A stretch of 64,000 nt of DNA from Streptomyces fumigatiscleroticus (GCF_014647975.1 NZ_BMQF01000003.1:558001-622000), one strand, 5' to 3'; shown: positions 49,662 through 61,210, counted from the stretch's first letter. Notes: generated by a model from the letters alone, not told the origin. Translations and numbers: made by a program.

Positions 49662-50347
49662 ACGACCCGCTCCATGTCCCGGGACTTCCCGTCCCGCACG
49701 ACGACCTCGCGGTCGGAGTACGCGGCCACCCGCGCCTCGTGGGTGACGAGGACGACGGCGGCGTTGGTGGACCGGGCGGCGTCCGTGAGCAGTTCCATCA
49801 CGCGCTCGCCGTTGAGCGAGTCCAGCGCGCCGGTCGGCTCGTCGGCGAACAGCACCCGCGGGTTCGTGACCAGGGCCCGGGCCACGGCGACCCGCTGCCC
49901 CTGGCCGCCCGACACCTCGCCGGGCCGCTTCTTCGCCAGGTCGTCGACCTCCAGCCGTTCCATCCAGGACAGGGCCGACCGCTCGGCCTCCTTGCGGGGG
50001 CGGCCGTTCAGCCGCAGCGGCAGGGCGACGTTCTCCACGCAGGTCAGCTCGGGCACCAGCTGGCCGAACTGGAAGACGAAGCCGAACTCGCTGCGCCGGA
50101 GCGCACTGCGCTGGGCGTCGCTCATGCCGGCCAGCTCCCGCCCGTGGTAGGTGATCGACCCGGAGTCGGGCGTCACGATCCCGGCCAGGCAGTGCAGCAG
50201 CGTGGACTTCCCGGACCCGGAGGGGCCCATCACGGCGACGACCTCGCCGGGGTGGATGGAGAACGCGGCGCCGTCCAGGGCGACGGTCGGCCCGTAGGCC
50301 TTGCGCAGCTCCTCGGCGGCCAGCAGCGAACCGGCGGGCGCGGTCAT
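49658..50347 (-). CDS. MacB/LolD-type ABC transporter ATPase
   Basis: 229 aa. Walker A GPSGSGKSTLLH (about 38-49), signature VSGGQGQRVAVAR, Walker B VLFADEPTGALDS and an H-loop VTHE. This short single-domain ATPase pairs with the FtsX-like permease, overlapping it by 4 nt. Start ATG overlaps the PadR gene's end by 4 nt, so three coupled genes form one operon. Confidence 0.96.
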   Translation of the reverse strand: MTAPAGSLLAAEELRKAYGPTVALDGAAFSIHPGEVVAVMGPSGSGKSTLLHCLAGIVTPDSGSITYHGRELAGMSDAQRSALRRSEFGFVFQFGQLVPELTCVENVALPLRLNGRPRKEAERSALSWMERLEVDDLAKKRPGEVSGGQGQRVAVARALVTNPRVLFADEPTGALDSLNGERVMELLTDAARSTNAAVVLVTHEARVAAYSDREVVVRDGKSRDMERVV

Positions 50348-50868
50348 CGGGTCACCGCCTCACGGAGCTTGTCCAGGCGCGCGGCGGTCAGCTCCAGCCA
50401 GCGCAGATCGGCCTCCAGGTGGAACAGGGCGTGGTCGCAGATGAGCTGGTCGGCCAGGTCGCCCTTGCGCTTGCGGTCGGTGAGGACGCGCATGCTGCGC
50501 AGATGCTCGGAGCGCTGGGTGTCGAGGATGCCGTCGGCGTCGCGGCCGGTGAGGAGCGCGAGGACGACCTTGGTGTACAGCGTCGACTGGAGATACGGCT
50601 CGGGCTTCTCCGGCGTCGCCAGCCACCGCGCGACGTCGGTGATGCCGGCGTCGGTGATGGCATACCGCTTCCGCTCCGGGCCGCCGCCCGACTCGATGCC
50701 GTCGACCTCGACGAGGCCGTTCTTCAGCAGGCGGGACATGGTCGAGTAGACCTGGCCGTAGTGGAGCGGCCGGTCGTGGCCGAACTTCTCGTCGAAGGCA
50801 CGCTTGAGGTCGTAGCCGTGCCGTGGGCCGGACTCCAGGAGTCCCAGGAGGGTGTGACCGATGGACAT
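50344..50868 (-). CDS. PadR-family transcriptional regulator
   Basis: 174 aa. Winged HTH (about 1-80; LLGLLESGPRHGYDLKRAFDEKF and HYGQVYSTMSRLLKNGLVEVD) with a helical C-terminal dimerisation arm (about 95-174). ATG 50868. First gene of the efflux operon; two GTATAC-containing repeats lie just upstream for autoregulation. Such PadR proteins often sense the exported drug. Confidence 0.94.
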   Translation of the reverse strand: MSIGHTLLGLLESGPRHGYDLKRAFDEKFGHDRPLHYGQVYSTMSRLLKNGLVEVDGIESGGGPERKRYAITDAGITDVARWLATPEKPEPYLQSTLYTKVVLALLTGRDADGILDTQRSEHLRSMRVLTDRKRKGDLADQLICDHALFHLEADLRWLELTAARLDKLREAVTR

Positions 50869-50886
50869 GCCTGGCACTCTACACAC

Positions 50887-50911
50887 GGTGTATACGCAAG
50901 GTGTATACGCA
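50887..50911 (-). promoter_or_regulatory. PadR operator candidate
   Basis: Direct repeat GGTGTATACGCA at 50887-50898 and 50900-50911 (13-bp period), each holding the palindrome GTATAC, in the promoter of the padR operon. Confidence 0.75.
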
Positions 50912-51009
50912 CAGTGCGGAGATCGTGGCGAGGGATCCGTCGGTGATACGTCGGTGCAGGTGGAGGCCGATTGTCACGGTTCTGCTACGGCCCGCCGGGC
51001 CCAGGTGCC

Positions 51010-51270
51010 CTAGTCCTCGCCTCTCACCGGCGGCCGGCCCCGGCGGGGCAGCGGTCCGGCGTCGCCGGGCAGCCGGCCGGCGTCCGCCAGGGCCCTGCGC
51101 AGCAGGAATTCGATCTGGGCGTTGGCCGACCGCAGCTCGTCGCCGGCCCAGCGGGTGAGCGCCTCGTACACCGACGGGTCCAGCCGCAACAGCACCTGCT
51201 TGCGCTGCTGCGGCCGGCGCCGGGGAACGGACTCCGCCTCCCCCGCGGGCTCCTCGGGGGACGCCGTCAC
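51010..51270 (-). CDS. Ribbon-helix-helix-like protein
   Basis: 86 aa. The middle (about 22-60: KQVLLRLDPSVYEALTRWAGDELRSANAQIEFLLRRAL) matches a CopG/Arc-type ribbon-helix-helix fold; both ends are Pro/Arg/Glu-rich. GTG 51270 overlaps the SPFH stop by 4 nt. It is probably a DNA-binding partner that represses its own operon via the 52256 palindrome, or a membrane adaptor of the SPFH protein. Confidence 0.8.
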   Translation of the reverse strand: MTASPEEPAGEAESVPRRRPQQRKQVLLRLDPSVYEALTRWAGDELRSANAQIEFLLRRALADAGRLPGDAGPLPRRGRPPVRGED

Positions 51271-52202
51271 TGGTAGAGCGTCCCGGTGTTGAGGACCGGC
51301 TGGGCGCTGCGGTCCCCGCACAACACCACCATCAGGTTCGACACCATCGCCGCCTTCCGTTCGGAGTCCAGTTCCACGATGTCCCGCTCGGTGATCCGGG
51401 CGATCGCGGCCTCGACCATCCCCACCGCGCCGTCCACGATCTGGCGGCGGGCGGCGACGACCGCTCCGGCCTGCTGCCGCTGGAGCATCGCCGAGGCGAT
51501 CTCGGGAGCGTACGCGAGATGGGTGAAGCGCGACTCGACGATCTGCACGCCGGCCGCCTCCACGCGCGCGTGCAGCTCGGCGGCGAGCTTCTCGGTGATC
51601 TCCTCGGCGTTGCCGCGCAGCGAGAGGCCGTCCTCCTCGTGGGCGTCGTAGGGGTACTCGATGGCGATGTGCCGCACGGCCGCCTCGGTCTGGGTGGAGA
51701 CGAACTCGACGTAGTCGTCGACCTCGAAGGTGGCCTGGGCGGTGTCCTGCACCTTCCAGACCACGACGGCGGCCAGCTCGATGGGGTTGCCGTAGGCGTC
51801 GTTCACCTTCAGCACGGCGGTCTCGTGGTTGCGCACCCGCGTCGAGATCTTGGTGCGCGAGGTCAGGGGGTTGACCCAGCGCAGCCCGTCCTGCCGGATC
51901 GTTCCCCGGTAGCGGCCGAAGAGCTGGACGACCCGCGCCTCGCCCGGTGCGACGGTGTTCAGCCCGCACATGGCCAGGAAGGACGCGATGCCGACGAGGA
52001 TGCCGGCGATGATCAGCGCGGCCTTGGCGCCGGTCGCGGTGGCCGCCGTCGCGCCCGCGATCATCCCGGCGGCGGCCAGCAGCCCGACCAGTCCGAGCAG
52101 CAGCGCGAGCCCGCCGCCGATGCTCTGCGCGGGGAACTCCCGTACCCGTGGAGCCGGCATCTCCGGCACATCGGCGGTGATCTGGGTGTCGTGTGTGGAC
52201 AT
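51267..52202 (-). CDS. SPFH/band-7 membrane protein
   Basis: 311 aa. Two hydrophobic stretches at about 28-75 followed by an SPFH domain (about 80-260; NTVAPGEARVVQLFGRY, LSLRGNAEEITEKLAAELHARVEAAGVQIVESRF) and a short C-terminal helix. SPFH proteins form membrane microdomain scaffolds and chaperone proteases. This one carries the usual prohibitin/slipin layout. It is coupled to the downstream RHH gene. Confidence 0.92.
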   Translation of the reverse strand: MSTHDTQITADVPEMPAPRVREFPAQSIGGGLALLLGLVGLLAAAGMIAGATAATATGAKAALIIAGILVGIASFLAMCGLNTVAPGEARVVQLFGRYRGTIRQDGLRWVNPLTSRTKISTRVRNHETAVLKVNDAYGNPIELAAVVVWKVQDTAQATFEVDDYVEFVSTQTEAAVRHIAIEYPYDAHEEDGLSLRGNAEEITEKLAAELHARVEAAGVQIVESRFTHLAYAPEIASAMLQRQQAGAVVAARRQIVDGAVGMVEAAIARITERDIVELDSERKAAMVSNLMVVLCGDRSAQPVLNTGTLYQ

Positions 52203-52255
52203 GGGTGATCCCCCGTTCTCGTACTGCCTTCTCGGCGACCGGCGCCGACATATCT

Positions 52256-52269
52256 AAGTGTTATCACTT
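52256..52269. promoter_or_regulatory. Palindrome in SPFH-operon promoter
   Basis: AAGTG-TTAT-CACTT, perfect 14-nt palindrome, 54 nt upstream of the SPFH start in an AT-richer stretch. Candidate site for the RHH protein of the operon. Confidence 0.6.
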
Positions 52270-52341
52270 TTTTGGCGTGGGGCAACCCGGCGTGCCTCCC
52301 GGACGCCGGTTCCGTTGAGCCGGGTGCTGATTGTCACGTTC

Positions 52342-52369
52342 GCAAAAGACCGCATCGGTGGTCCTTTGC
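52342..52369. promoter_or_regulatory. Inverted repeat upstream of the PBP gene
   Basis: GCAAAAGACC - 8 nt - GGTCCTTTGC, one mismatch in 10, about 95 nt before the PBP start. Candidate operator. Confidence 0.45.
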
Positions 52370-52462
52370 CATATCTCCCGGTGTTAGCTTTCAGAGCTGA
52401 CCTGAGCGGCGAACCTGTGTGACTTCTGTGCACACACGAGTGAAGCGGAGCAAAACGGACCG

Positions 52463-54793
52463 ATGGGACGAGCGGAAGAGAGACGTGCGCGACAGCGCGG
52501 TGGACGCCGCGCGGCGCCCAGGCGCTCGTCCGGGGCGCCCTCGGCCGCGGTCGGCGGCCGGGCCGCGGCCCGGAGAGCGGCCAGGGGCGACGGCAGGGGC
52601 GGGATACGCCGGCTGTTCACCTGGAAGAAGATCGTCGGCACCTTCTTCGGACTGTGCCTGCTCGGCATGGGCGCCTTCATCGTGCTGTACATGGTGATCG
52701 ACATCCCCGAGGGGAACGCCGACGCCAAGCTCCAGAGCAACGTCTACAAGTACAGCGACGGCACGGTCATGGCCCGCACCGGCGACCTCAACCGCGAGGT
52801 CGTGGACCTGGCGCAGGTGCCCAAGAGCGTGCAGCGCACCTTCGTCGCCGCCGAGAACAAGACCTTCTACAAGGACGCCGGCGTCGACCTCAAGGGCACC
52901 GCGCGCGGTCTGCTCAACACACTCGCCGGGCGGGGCGCGCAGGGCGGTTCGACGATCACCCAGCAGTACGTCAAGAACTACTACCTGACCCAGGAACAGA
53001 CCGTCTCGCGCAAGCTGAAGGAGCTGGTCATCTCCTTGAAGCTGGACCGCGAGAAGTCCAAGGACTACATCCTCGCCGGCTACATCAACACCAGCTACTA
53101 CGGCCGCGGCGCCTACGGCATCCAGGCCGCCGCCCAGGCCTACTACCGCGTCGACGCCGAGGACCTCACGGTCGAGCAGGGCGCCTATCTGGCCGCGCTG
53201 CTCCAGGCGCCGAGCCAGTACGACTGGGCCTCCGCGTCCGACACCGGCAAGAAGCTGGTGAAGAACCGCTGGAACTACGTGCTGGACAACATGGTCGAAG
53301 AGGGCTGGCTGGACAAGTCCGAGCGCGAGGCGATGGAGTTCCCGGTCCCCGAGGAGCCCAAGGCCGCCCCCGGCATGGGGGGCCAGACCGGCTACCTGGT
53401 GGACGCGGCCAACGCGGCGCTGGAGAAGCAGCTGGTCGCCCAGGGCACCGCCGAGGACGCCAAGCAGGCCGGGGCGATGGTCGACGCGGGCGGCTGGACC
53501 GTCACGCTCAACATCGACAAGAAGAAGCAGACGGCGCTGGAGAAGGCCGTCAAGACCCAGCTGACCAGCAAGCTGGACGGCAAGAAGCGCACGGTCGACG
53601 CGAACGTCCAGGCCGGTGCGGTATCCGTGGACCCGGAGACCGGCGCGGTCGTGGCGATGTACGGCGGCACCGACTACTTCAAGCACTTCCGCAACAACGC
53701 CACGCGCACCGACTACCAGCCCGCCTCCACCTTCAAGCCGGTGATCCTGGCCGCGGCCCTCCAGGAGCGGGCCGAGACACAGGACGGCACGCCGATCACG
53801 GCGAGCACCGTCTACGACGGCACCAGCAAGCGGCCGGTCGTGGACAACGGCACCGAGGTCGGGTTCGCCCCCGAGAACGAGGACGACCAGAACTACGGCG
53901 ACATCACCGTCCAGACGGCGATGAACAAGTCCGTCAACTCCGTCTTCGCGCAGATGGGCGTCGACGTCGGCATGTCGGACGTGCTCGACGTCGCCGGCAA
54001 GCTCGGCATGGACACCGACGGCCTCCAGGCGGTCCCCGCGCAGACCCTGGGCACCATGGGCGCCAGCCCCCTGGAGATGGCCGGCGTCTACGCCACCCTC
54101 GACAACCACGGCAAGAAGGTCACCCCGGCCGTCATGAAGTCGGTCGAGCACAACACCTACAAGGTCGACCTGCCCGACCCGGTCGGCGACCAGGTCATCA
54201 GCCGCGAGGCCGCCGACACGGTGACCTCGGTGCTCACCGGCGTGGTCGACGACGGTACGGCGCAGACGTCGGTGCGGGACAATCCGCTGCGCGACGGGCA
54301 GCAGGTCGCGGGCAAGACCGGCACCTCCGACTACAACAGGTCCGCCTGGTTCACCGGCTACACCCCCGACCTGGTCACCTCCGTCGGCCTGTTCGGCGAG
54401 GACGCCAAGACCCAGGCGCAGACCTCGCTGTACAAGGCGGGCGGCTACGACCGGGTCAACGGCGGCGGCTTCCCGGCGCAGATCTGGGCGGCGTACACCT
54501 TCGGTGTGACGAAGGGGTCCAGCGAGTTCGACCTGGAGACCACGCAGGGCGCGGCGGTGGCGCCGACCGAGACGCCCACGGTCACCCAGGAGCCGACCGA
54601 GACGCCCACGGAGGAGCCCACCAGCGAGGAGCCCACCTCCCAGGCCCCGACGTCGCAGACGCCGACCGAGACGCCGAGCGAGACGCCGACCGAGACGGAG
54701 CCGACACAGACGGCGAGTCCGACGACGTCGTCGCCGGAGGAGGAGGACACGGAGGATCCCCTCGACCCCGGCGACGAAGAGGGCGACTGGTAA
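52463..54793 (+). CDS. Class A penicillin-binding protein (transglycosylase-transpeptidase)
   Basis: 776 aa. Basic Arg-rich cytoplasmic arm (1-55), one membrane helix (about 60-82), GT51 domain (about 100-280; Glu131 in AENKTFYKDAGVD, GGSTITQQYVKN) and transpeptidase domain (about 340-690; Ser422 in STFK, SVN motif, Lys618 in KTGT). A Thr/Pro/Glu/Ser tail of about 80 aa follows. It polymerises and crosslinks peptidoglycan. ATG 52463 follows GGAG. Confidence 0.96.
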   Translation: MGRAEERRARQRGGRRAAPRRSSGAPSAAVGGRAAARRAARGDGRGGIRRLFTWKKIVGTFFGLCLLGMGAFIVLYMVIDIPEGNADAKLQSNVYKYSDGTVMARTGDLNREVVDLAQVPKSVQRTFVAAENKTFYKDAGVDLKGTARGLLNTLAGRGAQGGSTITQQYVKNYYLTQEQTVSRKLKELVISLKLDREKSKDYILAGYINTSYYGRGAYGIQAAAQAYYRVDAEDLTVEQGAYLAALLQAPSQYDWASASDTGKKLVKNRWNYVLDNMVEEGWLDKSEREAMEFPVPEEPKAAPGMGGQTGYLVDAANAALEKQLVAQGTAEDAKQAGAMVDAGGWTVTLNIDKKKQTALEKAVKTQLTSKLDGKKRTVDANVQAGAVSVDPETGAVVAMYGGTDYFKHFRNNATRTDYQPASTFKPVILAAALQERAETQDGTPITASTVYDGTSKRPVVDNGTEVGFAPENEDDQNYGDITVQTAMNKSVNSVFAQMGVDVGMSDVLDVAGKLGMDTDGLQAVPAQTLGTMGASPLEMAGVYATLDNHGKKVTPAVMKSVEHNTYKVDLPDPVGDQVISREAADTVTSVLTGVVDDGTAQTSVRDNPLRDGQQVAGKTGTSDYNRSAWFTGYTPDLVTSVGLFGEDAKTQAQTSLYKAGGYDRVNGGGFPAQIWAAYTFGVTKGSSEFDLETTQGAAVAPTETPTVTQEPTETPTEEPTSEEPTSQAPTSQTPTETPSETPTETEPTQTASPTTSSPEEEDTEDPLDPGDEEGDW

Positions 54794-54803
54794 CGGGTAG
54801 GAG

Positions 54804-54849
54804 AACGGCGCGGGGCGCCCGGCGGTGATGCCGGGCGCCCCGCGCCGTT
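54804..54849. terminator. Perfect bidirectional terminator
   Basis: 20-nt perfectly complementary arms around a 6-nt loop (54824-54829), between the convergent PBP and PP2C genes. Confidence 0.92.
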
Positions 54850-54857
54850 GTGGACCC

Positions 54858-56996
54858 TCACCCGTGGTTCAGCTCGAACCAGACCACCTTCCCGGTGCTC
54901 AGCCGGGTCGCGCCCCATCTCCGGGCCAGTCTGTTGACCAGGTACAGCCCGCGCCCGCCCTCGTCCGTGGCCCGCGCCTGCCTGAGTCTGGGCAGCTGCG
55001 GCACGTCGTCGCCGACCTCGCAGCGCAGCACGTCCGTGCGCAGCAGCCGCAGCGTGACCGGACGGGAGGCGTAGCGCACCGCGTTGGTCACCACCTCGCT
55101 GACCAGCAGTTCCACGGAGTCGCTCAGCTCCTCCAGGTTCCAGCGGGCCAGCGCCCGCCGGGCCAGCCGCCGGGCCCGGCCGGGGGCCGCGTCCTCCGGC
55201 TCCAGGAACCAGTACGCCACATCGCTCGGCGCGATGCCGTCGAAGCGGGCGGCGAGCAGCGCGATGTCGTCGTCCCGGTCGCCCGGGCCGAGCATGTCCA
55301 GTACCTCGTCGCAGAGCGCCTCCAGGGGCGGCGGATGGTCCGGCCCGGTCAGCTGCGCGGTCGCGGCGAGCTTCTCCCGCAGCTGCTCTATGCCGGTCCA
55401 CACGTCCCTGAGCCGGGACTCGACGAGCCCGTCGGTGTAGAGCAGCAGCGTGGCCCCGGCGGGGGCGTCCAGCTCCACGGCCTCGAAGTCGACGCCGCCG
55501 ACGCCGATCGGCGCGCCCGGCGGCACCCGCAGCACCTCCGCCCGGCCGCCCAGATGCAGCAGGACGGGCGGCGGATGACCGGCGTTGGCGATGGTGATGC
55601 GGTGCGAGACCGGGTCGTAGACGGCGTACAGGCAGGTCGCCATGCGGTCGGTGCCCAGCCGCTGGGCCTGTTCGTCGAGGTGGTGCAGGACCTCCTGGGG
55701 CGGCAGATCGAGCCCGGCCAGGGTCTGCGCGGTGGTGCGCAGCTGGCCCATGATCGCGGCCGAGGTCATGGAGTGGCCCATGACGTCGCCGACCACGAGG
55801 GCGACCCGGCTGCCGGGCAGCGGGATCGCGTCGTACCAGTCGCCGCCGACCCGGGCGGTCTCCGCGGCCGGGAGATAGCGGGAGGCCAGCCGGACGCCGG
55901 TGCAGCGCGGCAGGTTCTCCGGCAGCATCGTGCGCTGGAGCTCGTCGGCGATGTACGCCTCCCGCCCGTACAGCACCGCCTTGTCGATGCCGAGCGCGCT
56001 GTGCGTGGCGAGCTGGGCGGCCACCAGCAGGTCGTCGGTCTCGAAGGCGATACGTTCCGGTCGGCGCAGGAACAGCGCCGCGCCGATCACCCGGCGCCGG
56101 CCGCGCAGCGGCGCGAGGATGGCGCGCTGCCCGGGCGGAACGGTGAACTCACTGCCCTCGCCGAGGAGATCGGGCAGTGCGGCACGGGCCGCGGGCGCGT
56201 CCGTGAAGACCGGGCGCACCCCGCGCAGCACCTCGGCCAGCGCGCTGCCCGGCCGCACCTCGCACAGCTCGGTGGCGACCGAGTCCAGCTCGGACGGCTC
56301 CGGCTGGATCGCGAGGATGAACCCCGTCTCGGTGTCCCGCTCCGGCGGGATCCGGTCGGTACGGCGCAGCCGCAGCACCAGCGGTCCGGTGGGCCGCTCG
56401 TCGCCCACCGGCAGCGGCTCGCGCAGATAAACCAGGATCGCGTCGGCGAACGTCGGCACGGTGGCCCGGCACAGCCCCATCACGATCTCGTCCAGGTCCA
56501 TGCCCCGGGCGATCCGCCGGGTCGCGGCACCCACGAACCTGAGCCGGTCCCCGTCCCGCCGCATCGGCGTGGGCCGCCCCGGCTGCTGCGGCTGCCCGGT
56601 GCGGCGCTCCTGGCCCGTCACAGGCCGGTCCCGGTCCTGCTCGCCGGCCGGCTGGACCGGGATCGCCTCGGGTGCGGGCCGCGGCCGGTGCGCATCGGGC
56701 GCCACGGCCTCCTCGACACCCGGCTGGGCGTGTTCGAAGGCACCGGCGGGGGGCTCCTCGCCCTTGTCGTCCGGCGTGGCCGTGCCCGGCGGCGGAGGGG
56801 TCTCACCCGCGCGCGCCTGTGCGGCTAAGCCGGCGGCTCCGGCGCACGGCCGGGGCGCCTCACCGCCCGGACGGACACCAGAGCCCGGGGCGGGCGCCGG
56901 GGTATGCAGCAGTGCCCCGCGGGGATCCACGGGGTCGACGCCCGGCTGCGGGCGTTCGAAGGAGGTCGGGTGCTCCGTCACGCGTGTCGAATCCAT
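54858..56996 (-). CDS. GAF-PP2C (SpoIIE)-HATPase signalling protein
   Basis: 712 aa. Disordered Pro/Ala-rich N terminus (about 1-145), a GAF-like sensor (about 155-335), a SpoIIE/PP2C Ser phosphatase domain (about 365-565; VGGDWYDAIPL, VGDVMGHSM, DGLVESR, DRDDDIALL with metal-binding Asp), and a C-terminal anti-sigma-type ATPase (about 580-710; ELLVSEVVTNAVRYA, EGGRGLYLVN). It can both dephosphorylate anti-anti-sigma factors and phosphorylate them. ATG 56996. Confidence 0.93.
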   Translation of the reverse strand: MDSTRVTEHPTSFERPQPGVDPVDPRGALLHTPAPAPGSGVRPGGEAPRPCAGAAGLAAQARAGETPPPPGTATPDDKGEEPPAGAFEHAQPGVEEAVAPDAHRPRPAPEAIPVQPAGEQDRDRPVTGQERRTGQPQQPGRPTPMRRDGDRLRFVGAATRRIARGMDLDEIVMGLCRATVPTFADAILVYLREPLPVGDERPTGPLVLRLRRTDRIPPERDTETGFILAIQPEPSELDSVATELCEVRPGSALAEVLRGVRPVFTDAPAARAALPDLLGEGSEFTVPPGQRAILAPLRGRRRVIGAALFLRRPERIAFETDDLLVAAQLATHSALGIDKAVLYGREAYIADELQRTMLPENLPRCTGVRLASRYLPAAETARVGGDWYDAIPLPGSRVALVVGDVMGHSMTSAAIMGQLRTTAQTLAGLDLPPQEVLHHLDEQAQRLGTDRMATCLYAVYDPVSHRITIANAGHPPPVLLHLGGRAEVLRVPPGAPIGVGGVDFEAVELDAPAGATLLLYTDGLVESRLRDVWTGIEQLREKLAATAQLTGPDHPPPLEALCDEVLDMLGPGDRDDDIALLAARFDGIAPSDVAYWFLEPEDAAPGRARRLARRALARWNLEELSDSVELLVSEVVTNAVRYASRPVTLRLLRTDVLRCEVGDDVPQLPRLRQARATDEGGRGLYLVNRLARRWGATRLSTGKVVWFELNHG

Positions 56997-57276
56997 CCGT
57001 CCGGGTCCACGCGCCGCGCGCGCGGTTCGTCCCGCAGAAAACCCGATACCCGGAATACCTGCCCCGGGAACGGAATCCCCGCGCGGTCAGAGGCTGTTCC
57101 TGTGCCGTCGGCCGACCGTCTGCGGCCCGTGCCGGCGTTGCCCTCGTACCCCTCGCTCACGTCCTGCCGCCCCTCGGTGACGATCGGTCAAACCCGGCGC
57201 AAGCTCCGGTAGTTGCAGCTCCGCACCCCTGCGGAGGACGATCCTACGTTTCCTGCCCCGGGGCGCATCAAGAGTC

Positions 57277-57972
57277 TCATGAGGACACATGTGCGGGTGT
57301 GCGGTCCCAGTCCTCCGGCAGTGACGGTACCGCCCACGACGGATCCGGGCGCCAGTGCTGCCACCCGTCACAGAACGGCGGCCCCCAGGCGCGGATCACC
57401 TCCACCGCCGACCGCCCGGCCCGCCGCACCCGCTCGGCGAGCGCCGCGTCCATCAGCCCGTCCCGCTGGGCCTGCGCGAACTCGTCCTCGTCGCGCCACT
57501 CCCACCTGCGGTCCGCAGCGACGGTGATGTCGAGGAAGTGGTCCTCGGAGTCGACGCCGCCGGCCCAACGGGCCAGCGGCTCCTCCAGGTTCACGTACCA
57601 GTTCTTGAACCGCCAGCCCGGCTCCCAGAACAGCCACACCGACCAGGGCTCGCCGGGCCGGGCCAGCTTCAGCACGCCCGTGCCGAACCACCGGTCGCGC
57701 TGCACCGTCCGCGGCTTGGTGTAACGCGACTGGAGCGGCTCGGAGTGCACGGGCGTGCCGTCGGCCAGCACCGGCTTCACGCACTCGGTGCCGGGCGCCA
57801 GCCACACGGCGAGCAGCTCGGCGTCGTCCCGTACGACGGTGACGGGCCGCACGATGTGGAAGTGTGTCCCGCCGTTCTCCCGGTAGCGCCACAATATCCG
57901 GCTCCCGGGGGCCCAGAAGGCCGTCGGACCACTCGCTTCCACCGCCGCGCTCACCGCTTCACCGTCTGCCAT
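57277..57972 (-). CDS. DUF402 protein
   Basis: 231 aa. DUF402 beta barrel (about 75-185) with the carboxylate-rich C-terminal WRDEDEFAQAQRDGL segment. Related proteins include FomD-like hydrolases and RNA-associated proteins that bind divalent metal. ATG 57972 appears to be a leaderless start. It is downstream of fumC in the same direction with a 72-nt gap. The 280-nt gap to 56996 shows no gene. Confidence 0.87.
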   Translation of the reverse strand: MADGEAVSAAVEASGPTAFWAPGSRILWRYRENGGTHFHIVRPVTVVRDDAELLAVWLAPGTECVKPVLADGTPVHSEPLQSRYTKPRTVQRDRWFGTGVLKLARPGEPWSVWLFWEPGWRFKNWYVNLEEPLARWAGGVDSEDHFLDITVAADRRWEWRDEDEFAQAQRDGLMDAALAERVRRAGRSAVEVIRAWGPPFCDGWQHWRPDPSWAVPSLPEDWDRTPAHVSS

Positions 57973-57978
57973 GCACAG

Positions 57979-57984
57979 ATTTTA
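57979..57984 (-). promoter_or_regulatory. -10 box of the DUF402 gene
   Basis: TAAAAT on the minus strand, 6 nt before the ATG, so the mRNA probably starts at the start codon (leaderless). Confidence 0.55.
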
Positions 57985-58044
57985 GGTGCCATAGGCATAG
58001 GACGCTGCGGTGCCCGTCATGGTTCACACGGGGACCGGGAACGG

Positions 58045-59430
58045 TTACGGACGCGTCATCCGCAGGACATCCAGCGCCGCGTCCAGCTGCTCCTCCGTGA
58101 GGTCGCCGCGCTCGACGTACCCGCTCTCGATCACGACCTGGCGGATGGTCTTCCGCTCGGCCAGCGACTTCTTGGCGACCTTGGCGGCCTCCTCGTACCC
58201 GATGTACTTGTTCAGCGGCGTGACGACGGACGGCGAGGACTCGGCGTACTCGCGGGCGCGGTCGCGGTGGGCGACGATGCCGTCGACGGTCCGGTCGGCC
58301 AGCAGCCGGGAGACGTTGGCGAGCAGCCGGATCGACTCCAGTACGTTCTTGGCGATGACCGGCAGCATCACGTTGAGTTCGAAGTTGCCGGCGGCGCCCG
58401 CGGTGGCGACGGTCGCGTCGTTGCCGACGACCTGCGCGGCGACCATGAGCACCGCCTCCGGGATGACCGGATTGACCTTGCCGGGCATGATCGAGGAGCC
58501 GGGCTGGAGGTCGGGCAGGGAGATCTCGGCGAGGCCGGTACGGGGCCCGGAGGACATCCACCGCAGATCATTTGCGATCTTGGTCAGCCCGACCGCGATG
58601 GTCCTGAGCTGTCCGCTGGTCTCCACGATGCCGTCCCGGGCGCCCTGCGCCTCGAAGTGGTCGCGCGCCTCGGTGAGCGGCAGCCCGGTGGCGCGGGCCA
58701 CCTCCTCGATCACGGCGGCGGAGAAGCCGGGCGGGGTGTTGATGCCGGTGCCGACGGCGGTGCCGCCCAGGGGCAGTTCGGCGAGCCGGGGCAGCGAGGC
58801 GTTCAGCCGCTCGATCCCGTACCGCACCTGGGCCGCGTACCCGCCGAACTCCTGCCCGAGCGTCACGGGCGTGGCGTCCATGAGATGGGTCCGCCCCGAC
58901 TTGACCACGTCGGCGAACTCCTCCGCCTTGCGCTCCAGCGCGGCGGCGAGATGGTCCAGGGCGGGGATCAGGTCGCGGGTGACGGCGGCGGTCGCGGCGA
59001 TGTGGATCGAGGACGGGAAGACGTCGTTGGACGACTGCGAGGCGTTGACGTGGTCGTTGGGATGGACGTCCCGGCCCAGCCGCTCGCTCGCCAGGGTGGC
59101 GAGCACCTCGTTGGTGTTCATGTTGGACGAGGTCCCGGACCCTGTCTGGAACACGTCGACGGGGAACTGCTCGTCCCACTTCCCCCCGGCCACCTCCTCG
59201 GCGGCCTCCTGGATCGCCTCGGCGACCTCCTTGTCGACCACCCCGAGCCGCGCGTTCACCTTCGCCGCGGCCCCCTTGATCCGCGCCAGCGCCTCGATGT
59301 GCGCCCGCTCGATGCGCTGCCCGGAGACGGGGAAGTTCTCGACGGCCCGCTGCGTCTGGGCCCGCCACTTGGCGTCGGCGGGGACACGGACCTCGCCCAT
59401 GGAGTCGTGTTCGATCCGGTATTCGCTCAT
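58045..59430 (-). CDS. fumC: Class II fumarate hydratase
   Basis: 461 aa, standard length. The signature [12 protein letters not shown] (about 308-319) is in place, with the SSNDVFPSS and [10 protein letters not shown] substrate loops. It interconverts fumarate and malate without Fe-S, so it is stable in air. ATG 59430. It lies downstream of the class I enzyme with a terminator between them, so the two are controlled separately. Confidence 0.97.
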   Translation of the reverse strand: MSEYRIEHDSMGEVRVPADAKWRAQTQRAVENFPVSGQRIERAHIEALARIKGAAAKVNARLGVVDKEVAEAIQEAAEEVAGGKWDEQFPVDVFQTGSGTSSNMNTNEVLATLASERLGRDVHPNDHVNASQSSNDVFPSSIHIAATAAVTRDLIPALDHLAAALERKAEEFADVVKSGRTHLMDATPVTLGQEFGGYAAQVRYGIERLNASLPRLAELPLGGTAVGTGINTPPGFSAAVIEEVARATGLPLTEARDHFEAQGARDGIVETSGQLRTIAVGLTKIANDLRWMSSGPRTGLAEISLPDLQPGSSIMPGKVNPVIPEAVLMVAAQVVGNDATVATAGAAGNFELNVMLPVIAKNVLESIRLLANVSRLLADRTVDGIVAHRDRAREYAESSPSVVTPLNKYIGYEEAAKVAKKSLAERKTIRQVVIESGYVERGDLTEEQLDAALDVLRMTRP

Positions 59431-59503
59431 ACCGGCTATAGCGATCGGGGCGGCGGTGATGTTCCGGAAGATGGGCCGAACGGGGGCGCACGGCCTGGCC
59501 CGG

Positions 59504-59535
59504 GGGCGGCGGGGAGGGATCCGTCCCCGCCGCCC
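59504..59535 (-). terminator. Terminator between the fumarases
   Basis: GGGCGGCGGGGA / TCCCCGCCGCCC, 12-bp stem and 8-nt loop, 7 nt after the class I fumarase stop. Confidence 0.82.
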
Positions 59536-59542
59536 GGAGGCG

Positions 59543-61210
<1,668 letters not shown>

